From NCBI GenBank assembly GCA_963827155.1, contig CAWGZV010000001.1, positions 62,001 through 126,000 on the forward strand: a DNA stretch of 64,000 bases, in the 5' to 3' direction. The notes under the pieces are model-generated. The model ran no database searches. It was not told where the DNA came from and saw nothing but the letters and a program-made list of their open reading frames with translations. The DNA is from UTCFX2 sp963827155 (GTDB taxonomy: Bacteria > Chloroflexota > Anaerolineae > Anaerolineales > UBA4823). Shown here one piece after another: positions 55,984 through 64,000 of the stretch. Each line of letters opens with the position of its first letter. Position 1 is the stretch's first letter. The position numbers and the translations under genes are program-made.

Positions 55984-56991
55984 TTATCTAATCGCGGCTA
56001 AATCCTGCCCGACCGCATTGCGGACATCCTCAAGATACTCGTATCCATTTGGATAGCGCAGGCGCCGGACCGGGACTTTCTGAGCAATTTTTGCCAGCTT
56101 ACCCAGCCTGTCAGGCGCCAATCCAATCGCATCCAATGTGTGGGTAAGAAATGAATAGCGCATCAGCTCGATGACCGCATCCCGCTGGGTAAGTGGGCTG
56201 AAGGTGATAGAAGATTTATTATGAGCTTGATCTTCAAATCGAAAATCCGCGAATTCATACCGGCTTGGCAGATAAATGCTAGCAAGGCAAACTCCTTTGC
56301 GGGCAAAGCTGCCAAATCCACCCTCTCCTACTGGGATGTTCAATTTCCGGTTGTAGCTGAAATTAAATTCGCGGCTGTCAGATTTTATTAAAAAATTATT
56401 GACTTCGTCGGGCATCAACCGCAGCCCTGGAAATCCTGGAAATCCGTATGGGATTTGATTGTTGAAAATAACCGGAAGGATATTATCCGTGATCAATGAA
56501 GCCCCTGCCTGGAGGAAGCTTGCAGCCAGAGTGCTTTTTCCGCTGCGGCTGGAGGCCAAAAAAATAGCGGCGCGGTCATCGATTTCTATCGCCGAAGCAT
56601 GCAGCGCGATAGTCCCCCGCATCTCCAACCATAAAGCCAGCACGATCCCAAACAGGTAGTGTTCGATTTGTGATAAATTGAATTTCAGCGAACAGCAGAT
56701 GATCTTTTCGGGGTGGATGATGAAACTCATCCCAATTGGAATAATCAAACGATAACCATTTTCATCGAGATGCAGTTCAAAGCGACTTCTGCCTTTTGAA
56801 TCTCGTAATGGGCTGGAATAGATCGGTTTGGTTTCATGGTCCGTCAAAGGATCCACTTGCCGATATTGAAATTCCAGGTCCATTTGAGATTGGTCAGAGG
56901 TGCTTGGAAAAGAGAAGGCGATATTGCTGAGAATGGATATCCCAAAAATCTGATAATGATACCTGATGTGATTTCCATTGGAGGGCTGCAT
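55984..56991 (-). CDS. HPr kinase-like protein 1 of lasso cluster
   Basis: 335 residues from ATG 56991 (a TTG at 57012 is the longer alternative, but it lies next to the terminator arm). The P-loop reads FLASSRSGKSTLAASFLQAG, preceded by RGTIALHASAIEI and followed by LITDNILPV, all HPr kinase/phosphorylase-like. It lacks the N-terminal domain of true HprK. Such kinases occur in lasso clusters and phosphorylate precursor Ser residues. Downstream is a second, frameshifted copy. It is separated from the precursor gene by a strong terminator, so it is probably made at lower level. Confidence 0.87.
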   Translation of the reverse strand: MQPSNGNHIRYHYQIFGISILSNIAFSFPSTSDQSQMDLEFQYRQVDPLTDHETKPIYSSPLRDSKGRSRFELHLDENGYRLIIPIGMSFIIHPEKIICCSLKFNLSQIEHYLFGIVLALWLEMRGTIALHASAIEIDDRAAIFLASSRSGKSTLAASFLQAGASLITDNILPVIFNNQIPYGFPGFPGLRLMPDEVNNFLIKSDSREFNFSYNRKLNIPVGEGGFGSFARKGVCLASIYLPSRYEFADFRFEDQAHNKSSITFSPLTQRDAVIELMRYSFLTHTLDAIGLAPDRLGKLAKIAQKVPVRRLRYPNGYEYLEDVRNAVGQDLAAIR

Positions 56992-57023
56992 ACTCGGTAG
57001 ATCTATGCCCAAATATACAAAAA

Positions 57024-57051
57024 GACAATCAGGATTTTCATCCTGATTGTC
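57024..57051 (-). terminator. Intrinsic terminator after the lasso precursor gene
   Basis: A perfect 12-base stem, GACAATCAGGAT with ATCCTGATTGTC, and a 4-base loop, followed on the minus strand by TTTTTG. It lies between the precursor stop (57216) and the kinase start. Partial read-through would feed the kinases. Confidence 0.85.
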
Positions 57052-57215
57052 GAAAAACTGCTATCATCCAAAATTTCTTCTCTGGAAAGTTACATTTCAA
57101 GTTCGCTAGATTTTCGGTCGATCAAAACCGACATCCAACAGCGCGCTTGTGTCCTGTTTTGACGTCCATCTATAAGTAAAGGACCAAATACAAATTGGGT
57201 TACGGTCGAAAACGT

Positions 57216-57383
57216 TTAACCCGGTTCAGGAGTTGAGTCCGAATCCCAAATTAAGTCCAAATCCTGAAGCTTCCCGCTGCCACCGCGGGTTATCTCGGCG
57301 ATAGATCCCCATTCTTTCAGCTCAGGGCTGTAATAGAATTTCTTTGAAGTCGGCTTCTCTGAAACTTTCTGTTCTCCGTGCAT
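57216..57383 (-). CDS. Lasso peptide precursor (A)
   Basis: 55 residues; AAGGAG lies 7 bases before the ATG at 57383. The leader carries the lasso recognition motif Y-x-x-P-x-L-x(3)-G-x(5)-T: Tyr17, Pro20, Leu22, Gly26, Thr32. With Thr32 at -2, cleavage falls after Arg33. The 22-residue core then starts Gly34-Gly35-Ser36-Gly37-Lys38 and has Asp41 as the eighth residue, giving an expected eight-membered Gly1-Asp8 macrolactam ring. The tail holds Leu-Ile-Trp (core 11-13), is acidic (Asp10, Asp14, Asp16, Glu20) and ends Pro-Glu-Pro-Gly; Ser15, Ser17 and Thr18 are possible phosphorylation sites. It sits just downstream of the cyclase gene and is too short for many gene finders. Confidence 0.9.
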   Translation of the reverse strand: MHGEQKVSEKPTSKKFYYSPELKEWGSIAEITRGGSGKLQDLDLIWDSDSTPEPG

Positions 57384-57458
57384 GATTATCCTCCTTGGCT
57401 TTCAAAAAGACCACAAATAAAGGGGAAAACAAAAATCCCAAAAATCTGAGTAAAAAGC

Positions 57459-59379
57459 TCAGCTCAGAGTTAGATTTAGTCGCTCACTATGATACCACCG
57501 AAACCACAATTCGAGAGATATTACTTGCCAGGGATTCGTGCTAATCCAGTCCGAAGATTGGTTTCCCTGACCATAATCCGATAAATAATGATGTATTGCA
57601 AGGTCTAATTCGTCTGAATCAACTATACCCATTATACCTAAATTTTGAGATTTGAAAAGACCTAGAACTTGTTGAGCTGCTTTTTCCCTAAGGCTGTAGT
57701 GGAAAAATGCATCCCCATGCGATTTTCCGATCCGAGTTCGGATATCCTCGGGCAAGATCCCAGCCAAGGATTGACGCAGTAATACTTTGTTCATACCTGC
57801 TTGATAGTGCTTTTCCGGCGGGATCGCAAGCACAAATTCAGCCAGCCTCCGGTCAAAAAATGGGTGGCGCGCCTCCATGCCAAATCGGGATGCAAGGTGG
57901 TCCATTAAAATTGTAATGGGTGTGATTCCCTCGAGCGCTTGGGCCATCTTTGCTCGGGATTCGGGTTAATCCCGAGATTCTTTTCAAATAAGGCATGCCG
58001 TTCGATCAAGTTGTTCTTGTTAATAAATTCGGGATTAATCCAGCGTGAATATGCAGGCGGATCTACATAACCGCGCACCTGCCGATAGCGATTTCGGACG
58101 GCATCTGGGATAAACGGGCGGACGAGGAATTGGTAAACCTGGCGTGGGTAGCTTGTGCGCCAGATCCGGGCGTGCTGGCGCAGCTCCCCAAAAACTCGGA
58201 GATCAAGGTGCCTGAACCTTTCGGTGTAAACCTGAGCGCTGCCCTGGGTGAAATGATCGCCGCCCTGGCCAGTTAGGAAAATCTTCTGCCCTCTTTCCTG
58301 CAGCCTGGACAAGATGTGATTATATAATCCCTCGGCGCCCATCCGCGGGGAATCGGGCCGCGGTTTATATTCCTGCGGATTTTTCAGCAGCCAAAATTCA
58401 TCCGCCAGGACATAGTCAATCTCGACGCCAAGCTCTTCTTTCATCAGCCGGCTGAATTTCCGCTCGTCGCTTCTCGGGACCTGTTCAAAATAATAGGAAA
58501 CCGCATCTAACCTGGGAAGCTGCGTACCGCTGTTGATCTGACTCTGTATGATCGAAGCAACAGAAGTTGAGTCAAGCCCGCCGCTCAGCAAGATGCCCAC
58601 TGAATTTGTCTGGACTCTCAACCGGTCTTGGATGGATCGTGTCAGGATCTCGCGAAAATGATCGGCATAATCCTGGTCATTTCGGTAGCGAATTTTATAT
58701 TCGGGATCGATTTCCCAATAGCGTGACAGGGTGATTGTGCTTTGGGAGGCAGATAAAGTATGCGCCGGCGGCAGAGCTTTGATCTCAGAATACATCGTTC
58801 GCTCTGGCGAGTCCCAGAAACCCAGCAGGAAATTGCCGATCGTGATCTCGTCCAGATCTCTGGGCACCTCCGGATGCACCAGAATCTGCGCCGCTTCGCT
58901 CGCCAGGATCAGCTTTTGCCCCACTTTTGAGTAAAAAATGGGTTTACACCCCAACGCGTCGCGTGCGCAAAAAACCGATTTCCTCTGGCGATCATAGATT
59001 ATGAAAACATAATCACCGATAAGGAATTTCGGACAGGCTTCCTTCCAGTTCCGGTAGGCTGCCAGGATCAGCGCGGTATCAGGTGACTGATTTGAGATGG
59101 CGGGATCAAAACCGACAGCATTTCAACAAGCTCTGTGCGGTTATCTATCCGTGCATCCGCCGCCAGCACAAAGTCACCTTCTGGGGTGATAAGCGGTTGA
59201 ATTTCCGAAAGCGACTCTGGAGTAGTGTGCAGAGCCAGATACACAATCCCAAAAGCACCCTCGTGCCAGTAATTGATCCCATCCGGGCCTCGATAGGCAG
59301 CAGCATCTGCCATTTTGTGAAGCTGCGCTGGGTCGACTGGCTGACCATCCAGGTTGAAGATCGCACAAATCCCGCTCAT
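57459..59379 (-). CDS. Lasso cyclase (asparagine synthetase-like C protein), two frameshifts
   Basis: Three pieces make one AsnB-like protein of about 640 residues. 59379-59068: MSGICAIFNLDGQPV, where Ser replaces the Cys2 nucleophile of glutamine-using AsnB, as usual for lasso cyclases. Then, in a new frame from about 59105, SPDTALILAAYRNWKE, ARDALGCKPIFYSKVGQKLI, and the PP-loop GILLSGGLDSTSVASI to 57905. Then from about 57948: MAQALEGITPITILMDHLAS and GMEARHPFFDRRLAEFVLAI to 57459. It activates the core Asp with ATP and closes the macrolactam. Its start overlaps the stop of the B2 gene (ATGA). Confidence 0.9.
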
Positions 59380-59847
59380 CCTTCAACCCCCTTAAGCACG
59401 GAAAAACGTTCGTATACGACTTCGGGTTCGCTCACCAGCTTGCCGTTGCGCTCGAGCCAGGCATGCGCTTGAAGCTGTCCTTCCACAGACCGGGCGCCAA
59501 ACCGCAGATCGGTTTGAATGCCGCGCTTGCCCAGCAGCCACTGCAGCACCAGAGCTCTTCGCAAGCAGCTCATCGGATGGAAATGATTGCGACCAGCCGT
59601 TCGTACGATCCAACCTATCCGTTCGATCGATTCAGTGATTGATTTCATCAGTTCGATCTCGCTGGGGTTGGTTCGTTTCCTTCGGTTTTATTCGGAGGTA
59701 ATCCTGCACCCGCTTGAAGGGGAATATCCGCAGTCCAATATCCACCAGGAGCAGCATCCACCAGCTCAACGCGAACTCCCACCATTCGGATAGGCTCAAC
59801 GTGCGGGCTTTTGCGAGTTTTTGCCGCAGTCGGTTGAAGAGCGACAT
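59376..59847 (-). CDS. Lasso leader peptidase B2 (transglutaminase-like), frameshifted
   Basis: N-terminal piece 59847-59632 contains a hydrophobic segment WWEFALSWWMLLLVDIGLRI as in lasso B2 proteins. The catalytic piece, in another frame up to 59376, has SCLRRALVLQWLLGKRGIQT with the Cys and QLQAHAWLERNGKLV with the His of the transglutaminase-like triad. The frames overlap near 59632-59648, so one indel there restores one protein of about 155 residues. B2 cuts the leader from the precursor when B1 presents it. It lies between B1 and the cyclase. Confidence 0.88.
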
Positions 59848-59851
59848 CGTT

Positions 59852-60145
59852 TTAGGAAATTTCAGCGGGCGTTTCGACTGAGATCAGTCCTTGTTCAGCC
59901 AGACTATCTATCAAATGGATCAGATCGCTGGCGAGCTGTTCCTCATCAACCTCATATTCATCCAACAGGATCTTGTAGGCGGATTCAAGTTTGGCTTGAT
60001 CCAGGATCAGCTGCCACATCCGAGTGCCCACTTCATCGAGGCCGTAGTATTTGCCTGTGGTCAGGTTCAGGAGAACCGCTTCGCCCGAAAGCTCGTGGAA
60101 CAAAACGTCTTCTGGGACAACAATGGTTGATTGAAGGGTAGTCAT
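59852..60145 (-). CDS. PqqD-like RRE protein, lasso B1
   Basis: 97 residues with the PqqD/RRE fold pattern: VPEDVLFHELSGEAVLLNLT, GKYYGLDEVGTRMWQLI and ELIDSL-like C-terminal helices. In lasso systems B1 binds the leader motif YxxPxL and brings it to B2. Only a few bases separate it from B2. A 110-base gap lies between it and the upstream GH4 gene, so transcription may begin in that gap. Confidence 0.92.
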   Translation of the reverse strand: MTTLQSTIVVPEDVLFHELSGEAVLLNLTTGKYYGLDEVGTRMWQLILDQAKLESAYKILLDEYEVDEEQLASDLIHLIDSLAEQGLISVETPAEIS

Positions 60146-60255
60146 GGTATGTTCCTAGTTCAAAAAGTGACGTAATTCTAACCCGGTTTATCCGAAACTG
60201 GGAATTATCTCCTGGAATTCGAAACACGGAAATTCGACTGAATTGTGATAATTAT

Positions 60256-61647
60256 CTACCCCCAAAATTGAGGCAGGAATTCCCGGTAGGTCGCTAAATA
60301 GTCATCCAGGATCAGCTGGGCGATATCAATATCGCGAATTACCGGATCGAGCAGCAAGCATTGGAGTGCAGCTTTTCGGTCTCCTGTGACAGCGGCATTT
60401 ACACATAAACGAACTACCTGAAGCTCGCGGCGGCAGAGCTCTGCAACGGGCTCAGGCAAAGCGCCCATCGAGAGCGCCTGCACTCCGCTTCCACTGATAA
60501 CACCGGGCGTCTCCACAATATCTTCCGCAGGAAGGTTGGATATTTGCCCTCGGTTGGGAAGGTTAACCGCCAGATGGTAATGATTGCCGGCGCAGGCGAT
60601 ATTCTCGATCACCTCAACTGCGCCTTCACTGATCACATCATCCAGGCTTGCCTCGCCTAGATCTCCTGCAGCCATTTTTTCGATCTGATGATATCCTTCT
60701 TCTCTCAGGTTTGCCCATTTTTCCCAATCATACAGATCCAGGCTGTATTTTTCCCATGGGCGGGTGATCGGATCGCTCATCCAAGGGAGATATTCGCATA
60801 GATGTTCGTCGCCCGGGATCGGAAAAATCCCAAATGCTTCATATATCCGGCGGGTCAACGGCTCGAATTGATCCGGCAGGCTCCTCCAGCGTTCGGCAAA
60901 TAATGGGTAAAGGTCCTCGCCGGTATTGCGGTCGTGCAGACCAACCATCCAGGTGAAGTGGTTTAATCCCGCCGCTTGAATTTCGATCCGATTTACCGCC
61001 TGGACAGCCACCTGCCTTCGGAGTGGGCTCTCGACGGGGTCCGCGTGGCTGCCGGTGATCCCTGATGGAACTTCGATCCCAAGGTCTTTTGCGAGTGTTA
61101 ACCCTACCAGTGAATATCCGACCAAGATCTGATGGCAAAGGCCAACGACCCAAATCCGGCTGTAACGATGCACCGCATCACAGATCCGCGTCATTGGATT
61201 AGTAAAATTTATCAACCAGGCTTGCGGGCAAATTGCTTCCATATCTCGCACGATCTCCATCACCGGGCCGATATTCCGAGCGGCATGTGCAAATCCACCA
61301 GGTCCTCCGTTCTCGGCGTATGGTTGGCGAACGCCATGCTTGAGGGTGATCTCGAAATCCTTGCGCCAGAGCGATTCCCTCGGTGAAACTTCAATTGCCA
61401 GAACCACAAACGCTGCATCATCCAGCGCCTCGGCATGATGGCGGTGGGCGCTGATATCCATTTGCGAGCCCCATTCCTTATTGAGCCGGTTCGCTAAACG
61501 AAATACCAGCTCCAGGGTTTCTGGGTTTCGATCGACAAGCGCCAGCCGGCTGCCGTGAAGCCGATCTCCCCTCATGATGGTTGCCAGGGTATTCAAACCG
61601 AAAGACGCGCTTCCTGCTCCAATGACTGCTATCTTAGTGGGCACCAT
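60256..61647 (-). CDS. Glycoside hydrolase family 4 enzyme
   Basis: 463 residues from ATG 61647, which has GGAGAGGC upstream and follows the asnB stop. GH4 features: NAD+-binding KIAVIGAGSASFGL, INFTNPMTR, GLCHQI (metal Cys and His) and LNHFTWMVGLHD. GH4 enzymes cleave alpha- or beta-glycosidic bonds by an oxidation-elimination route with NAD+ and Mn2+. It is most like the alpha-glucosidase/alpha-galactosidase/6-phospho groups, but the sugar cannot be assigned. It is not a normal part of lasso pathways. It may tailor the product or simply be a neighbour co-transcribed with asnB. Confidence 0.9.
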   Translation of the reverse strand: MVPTKIAVIGAGSASFGLNTLATIMRGDRLHGSRLALVDRNPETLELVFRLANRLNKEWGSQMDISAHRHHAEALDDAAFVVLAIEVSPRESLWRKDFEITLKHGVRQPYAENGGPGGFAHAARNIGPVMEIVRDMEAICPQAWLINFTNPMTRICDAVHRYSRIWVVGLCHQILVGYSLVGLTLAKDLGIEVPSGITGSHADPVESPLRRQVAVQAVNRIEIQAAGLNHFTWMVGLHDRNTGEDLYPLFAERWRSLPDQFEPLTRRIYEAFGIFPIPGDEHLCEYLPWMSDPITRPWEKYSLDLYDWEKWANLREEGYHQIEKMAAGDLGEASLDDVISEGAVEVIENIACAGNHYHLAVNLPNRGQISNLPAEDIVETPGVISGSGVQALSMGALPEPVAELCRRELQVVRLCVNAAVTGDRKAALQCLLLDPVIRDIDIAQLILDDYLATYREFLPQFWG

Positions 61648-61670
61648 CGCTGCCTCTCCGATCAAGAACC

Positions 61671-63545
61671 TTACGCTGGATAAATCGGGGTAATATTCAG
61701 CGACCGCAGAAAGATTTCATCCCAGAGCTGGGTTGTCAGCACTATGCTCAAGCGGTCGCTGTGGTTCTCAATTCCTTGAATGTGTTCTGTCCGCAGCCTG
61801 CCTACTTCATCTGGATTAAAATACCCAGCCTGAGAAAGTCGACCTGGTTGAATTTGTTCCTCCACCCAATCTGGGAGTCGTCGAGTGCGCCACCACGAGA
61901 TCTGTGGATTGCTCAGGCCTCGTTTTGGCTTGTTCAAGATGGTCGAAGGCAAACGACCGTACATGCCGGTTCGCAGCAGGGCTTTGTCTTGTTGGGGCGT
62001 GAGCTTTACCCCATTTGGAAGCCGGGTGGTGTAGTCCCACAACAAGTGATCCAAAAAAGGGGGACGCGCTTCAACCGAAAAGCTCATGCTCATCCGGTCC
62101 AGTTCATAGTTAATATAATCGACCAATCGGGTCTGGCTCTCAATAAAAAGCATTTGATCAAAAGGGTTAAGCCCTCGGATCTCGCTTCCAAATTCGGCAT
62201 CGAGAAGTTCGGAAAAGGGGTCTGGAGGGTCTGAGTGCAGCAAGCGGACGATTTCTGGTTGATCAGAGCCTCGCAGCCAGAACGGGTAGCGCTCAGTTAC
62301 TCGCGCGCCTCCTGATCTCAGCAGCCTTTTATAGTCAGGAGATTTAATAATTGAAGCCTGCGCCGCAAGCGCTCTCAAGGATTTGGGTGATTTGAAAAAT
62401 GGGCGCAACCGCATGTCCATCCGGTACCACGGATAACCGCCAAGCAGCTCATCGGCGCCTTCGCCAGACATGACCGATTTGAATCCCAGTTCATGGCAGG
62501 CTTTGAAAATTAAGTAGAGCGAAAGACTGGTCAGGGTACGAGGCGCTTCGAGCCGCCGGATCACATCTGGAAGTGCATCGTAAGAATTTGGAGTAAACAA
62601 TACCTCATGATGCTGACTGTTGAGAAAATTCGCAGTTTCTCTTGCAAAAGAAGATTCATCGAGTGAGTGCTGCTGAAAAGCCAGATTAAATGTATGGATC
62701 GATTGATTTTGGACTTCCGTGAGAATTGCTGCCAGGCTGGAAGAATCGATCCCTCCGCTGAGCAGGGAACCAATGGGCACATCGCTCAATTTCCAGGCCC
62801 GAACAGCATCCATCAACCGCTCCATAAACCCTTCCACCGCCTGAGCGAATTGGAGCTCCTGGCGCTCGCTTTGTTGTTGGAATGATGGTTTCCAATAGCG
62901 GGAGATTGTATATTCGCCGTTTTCCACAATCATCGCATGCCCGGCTGGAAGACGGAATATATTTTCAAATGCAGATATTGGAGGAGGGATAAAACCAACC
63001 TCCAGCAGGCGCCAGACAGCTTGCCTATTCAAACTTCGAGGGAGGGCCGGCAAAGCGGTCAGTATGGGCAGAATTTCAGAGCTGAAGCTAAAGCAGTCGC
63101 CATAAACAGCATAACATAGGGGTTTTATCCCAAATCGATCGCAGCCAAGGAAGAGGCGCTTACGCGGTGCATCCCACAGTGCAAAGGCAAACATTCCGCG
63201 CAATCGCTCAATGACCGCCTGATCCCACTCTTCATACCCATGGAGGATTACCTCCACATCGGTTTTCGACCTGAAAATATGCCCTTTGGATTCCAGATGC
63301 CGTCTCAGCTCAGGTGAATTGACTATTTCTCCATTGCACACAAGCCAAAGACCTTCATCTTCGTTGCAGATCGGCTGGTGCCCGCCTTCCAGATCGATGA
63401 TGCTCAACCTGCGAGAAGCCAGGGCAATGTTGTCATCCTGATAGATCCCGGCGTCATCTGGGCCGCGATGGCGAATGAGATCGTTGATCTTATTTAATTC
63501 AAGGTCTGTTCGGAGCGGGGATAAGAAGCCAAATATTCCGCACAT
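61671..63545 (-). CDS. asnB: Asparagine synthetase, glutamine-hydrolysing type
   Basis: 624 residues. MCGIFGFLSPL keeps the Cys2 nucleophile of the glutaminase domain; RHRGPDDAGIY, NGEIVNSPELR and the PP-loop GSLLSGGIDSSSLAAIL follow. A signature of the synthetase half is SGEGADELLGGYPWY. It makes asparagine (or an amide on another carboxylate) from glutamine and ATP. In contrast to the cyclase it should use glutamine, so it is a second AsnB homologue in the cluster. It starts the minus-strand run toward the lasso genes and is divergent from proS. Confidence 0.9.
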   Translation of the reverse strand: MCGIFGFLSPLRTDLELNKINDLIRHRGPDDAGIYQDDNIALASRRLSIIDLEGGHQPICNEDEGLWLVCNGEIVNSPELRRHLESKGHIFRSKTDVEVILHGYEEWDQAVIERLRGMFAFALWDAPRKRLFLGCDRFGIKPLCYAVYGDCFSFSSEILPILTALPALPRSLNRQAVWRLLEVGFIPPPISAFENIFRLPAGHAMIVENGEYTISRYWKPSFQQQSERQELQFAQAVEGFMERLMDAVRAWKLSDVPIGSLLSGGIDSSSLAAILTEVQNQSIHTFNLAFQQHSLDESSFARETANFLNSQHHEVLFTPNSYDALPDVIRRLEAPRTLTSLSLYLIFKACHELGFKSVMSGEGADELLGGYPWYRMDMRLRPFFKSPKSLRALAAQASIIKSPDYKRLLRSGGARVTERYPFWLRGSDQPEIVRLLHSDPPDPFSELLDAEFGSEIRGLNPFDQMLFIESQTRLVDYINYELDRMSMSFSVEARPPFLDHLLWDYTTRLPNGVKLTPQQDKALLRTGMYGRLPSTILNKPKRGLSNPQISWWRTRRLPDWVEEQIQPGRLSQAGYFNPDEVGRLRTEHIQGIENHSDRLSIVLTTQLWDEIFLRSLNITPIYPA

Positions 63546-63564
63546 GCTGGCTTATTATAAGACC

Positions 63565-63592
63565 TTGACAAGCCTTCGGACAATGGTAAACT
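63565..63592 (+). promoter_or_regulatory. Sigma70-type promoter for proS
   Basis: A perfect TTGACA (63565-63570), 16-base spacer and TAAACT (63587-63592). The leader to the ATG at 63772 would be about 170 bases and contains a hairpin. Confidence 0.55.
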
Positions 63593-63712
63593 ACCGCCCA
63601 TGCAAAATACTGCGATTTTTGTATTCCCTACCCCTACACCAGGTTCGAAAATCGAGCGCCCGGTCTATTGAGGTTGGGAATCGGCAGTAAAACTTCATCC
63701 CGAATTTGATCC

Positions 63713-63740
63713 GCCCTCTGGACCGCAGTAACCAGAGGGC
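63713..63740 (+). promoter_or_regulatory. Hairpin in the proS leader, possible attenuator
   Basis: GCCCTCTGG (63713-63721) pairs with CCAGAGGGC (63732-63740), followed by a T-rich stretch ending in six Ts at 63755-63760. The ribosome-binding site GGAGG comes right after. The segment CTGGACCGCAG resembles a T-box core (UGGNACCGCG) but is one base short, so I do not call a T-box. Confidence 0.45.
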
Positions 63741-63771
63741 GATTTCTTTACTCATTTTTTGGAGGCCAATT

Positions 63772-64000
63772 ATGAGAATGTCCAAATTATTCAGCCAGAC
63801 TCTGCGTGACATTCCGAGTGAAGCTGAAGTTGCAAGCCACCAGCTTCTTTTGAGGGCTGGATTTATCCGCCAGCTTGCTGCCGGTGTATTCAGCTACATG
63901 CCCCTCGCATCCCGTTCGCTTCAAAAAATCGAAGCGATTATCCGTGAGGAAATGCTTGCGATTGGCGGGCAGGAGCTCAGCATGCCGGTTGTCCATCCAG
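63772..64000 (+). CDS. proS: Prolyl-tRNA synthetase, 5' part
   Basis: The first 76 residues of ProS are in the window: MRMSKLFSQTLRDIPSEAEV, LLLRAGFIRQLAAGVFSYMP, and EAIIREEMLAIGGQELSMPV, the normal N-terminus of bacterial ProS. ATG 63772 is chosen because GGAGG ends 6 bases before it; ATG 63778 is too far. The rest lies past the right edge. It charges tRNA-Pro for translation and marks the end of the accessory region. Confidence 0.93.
   Translation, partial: MRMSKLFSQTLRDIPSEAEVASHQLLLRAGFIRQLAAGVFSYMPLASRSLQKIEAIIREEMLAIGGQELSMPVVHP

Noticed and set aside
57040..57215. Second lasso precursor
   Set aside because: The only reading frames here are very short and lack the leader motif.
57436..57458. 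Possible hairpin between cyclase stop and precursor
   Set aside because: Five or six base pairs with an unclear loop; the T-rich stretch alone is not enough.
63713..63740. T-box riboswitch for proS
   Set aside because: The core is one base short of the consensus and I could not identify a specifier loop, so only a hairpin is claimed.

Overview
The window looks like a chromosomal segment of a Chloroflexota bacterium, most likely Anaerolineae. I infer this from gene style: FHA-linked ABCG transporters, zinc-ribbon signalling proteins, a short larBEC operon and an Anaerolineae-like DNA polymerase B relative. No rRNA or other decisive marker is present. Overall base composition is close to balanced, with one clearly G+C-richer block at 51.7-54.9 kb. 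I saw no tRNA, rRNA, CRISPR array or insertion sequence.

Layout. 1-7.5 kb (minus): a hybrid biosynthetic operon, PKS (KS-AT-DH-ACP), then a HemN-like radical SAM enzyme, then an NRPS (PCP-C-A...) that runs off the left edge. 7.9-15.8 kb (plus): two small unknown proteins, a UbiB/ABC1 pseudokinase-kinase pair and an FHA-ABCG transporter. 15.8-23.3 kb: a PlsC-like acyltransferase with an MFS carrier, a metallo-beta-lactamase-fold hydrolase, a second MFS carrier, a HAD phosphatase and several decayed genes. 23.6-30.8 kb: larB-larE-larC (nickel-pincer cofactor), a DMT exporter, an unusual PP-loop ATPase, a universal stress protein and glycogen synthase. 30.8-48.9 kb (plus): a long island of FHA, PP2C, Ser/Thr kinase, vWA, ABCG, subtilisin-like and zinc-ribbon membrane proteins, ending with an Sfp-type phosphopantetheinyl transferase. 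49-51.7 kb: a MIO ammonia-lyase homologue and a DMT exporter. 51.7-54.9 kb (minus): a three-gene cassette of a B-family DNA polymerase without key catalytic residues, a small helical protein and a RecA-like protein without a Walker A lysine. 55.1-63.5 kb (minus): a lasso-peptide cluster with AsnB, a GH4 enzyme, B1 (PqqD-like RRE), B2 protease, cyclase, a 55-residue precursor and two HPr-kinase-like proteins. The right edge is the start of proS.

How the parts may work together. The phosphopantetheinyl transferase at 47 kb could activate the carrier domains of the PKS/NRPS operon. In the lasso cluster, B1 should bind the precursor leader, B2 cut it and the cyclase close a Gly1-Asp8 ring, with the kinases as candidate tailoring enzymes. 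The 30.8-48.9 kb island has writers (kinases), erasers (PP2C) and readers (FHA) of Ser/Thr phosphorylation next to FHA-gated ABCG transporters and a membrane protease, which suggests a phosphorylation-controlled envelope or export system.

Quality warning. At least ten otherwise well-conserved genes are broken by apparent one-base frameshifts (PKS carrier domain, second UbiB-like kinase, FHA-ABC, larB, larE, glgA, HprK-like 2, lasso B2, and the lasso cyclase twice). Both sides of each break keep family conservation, so sequence or assembly indels are the simplest explanation. Frameshifted genes are listed over their full span.
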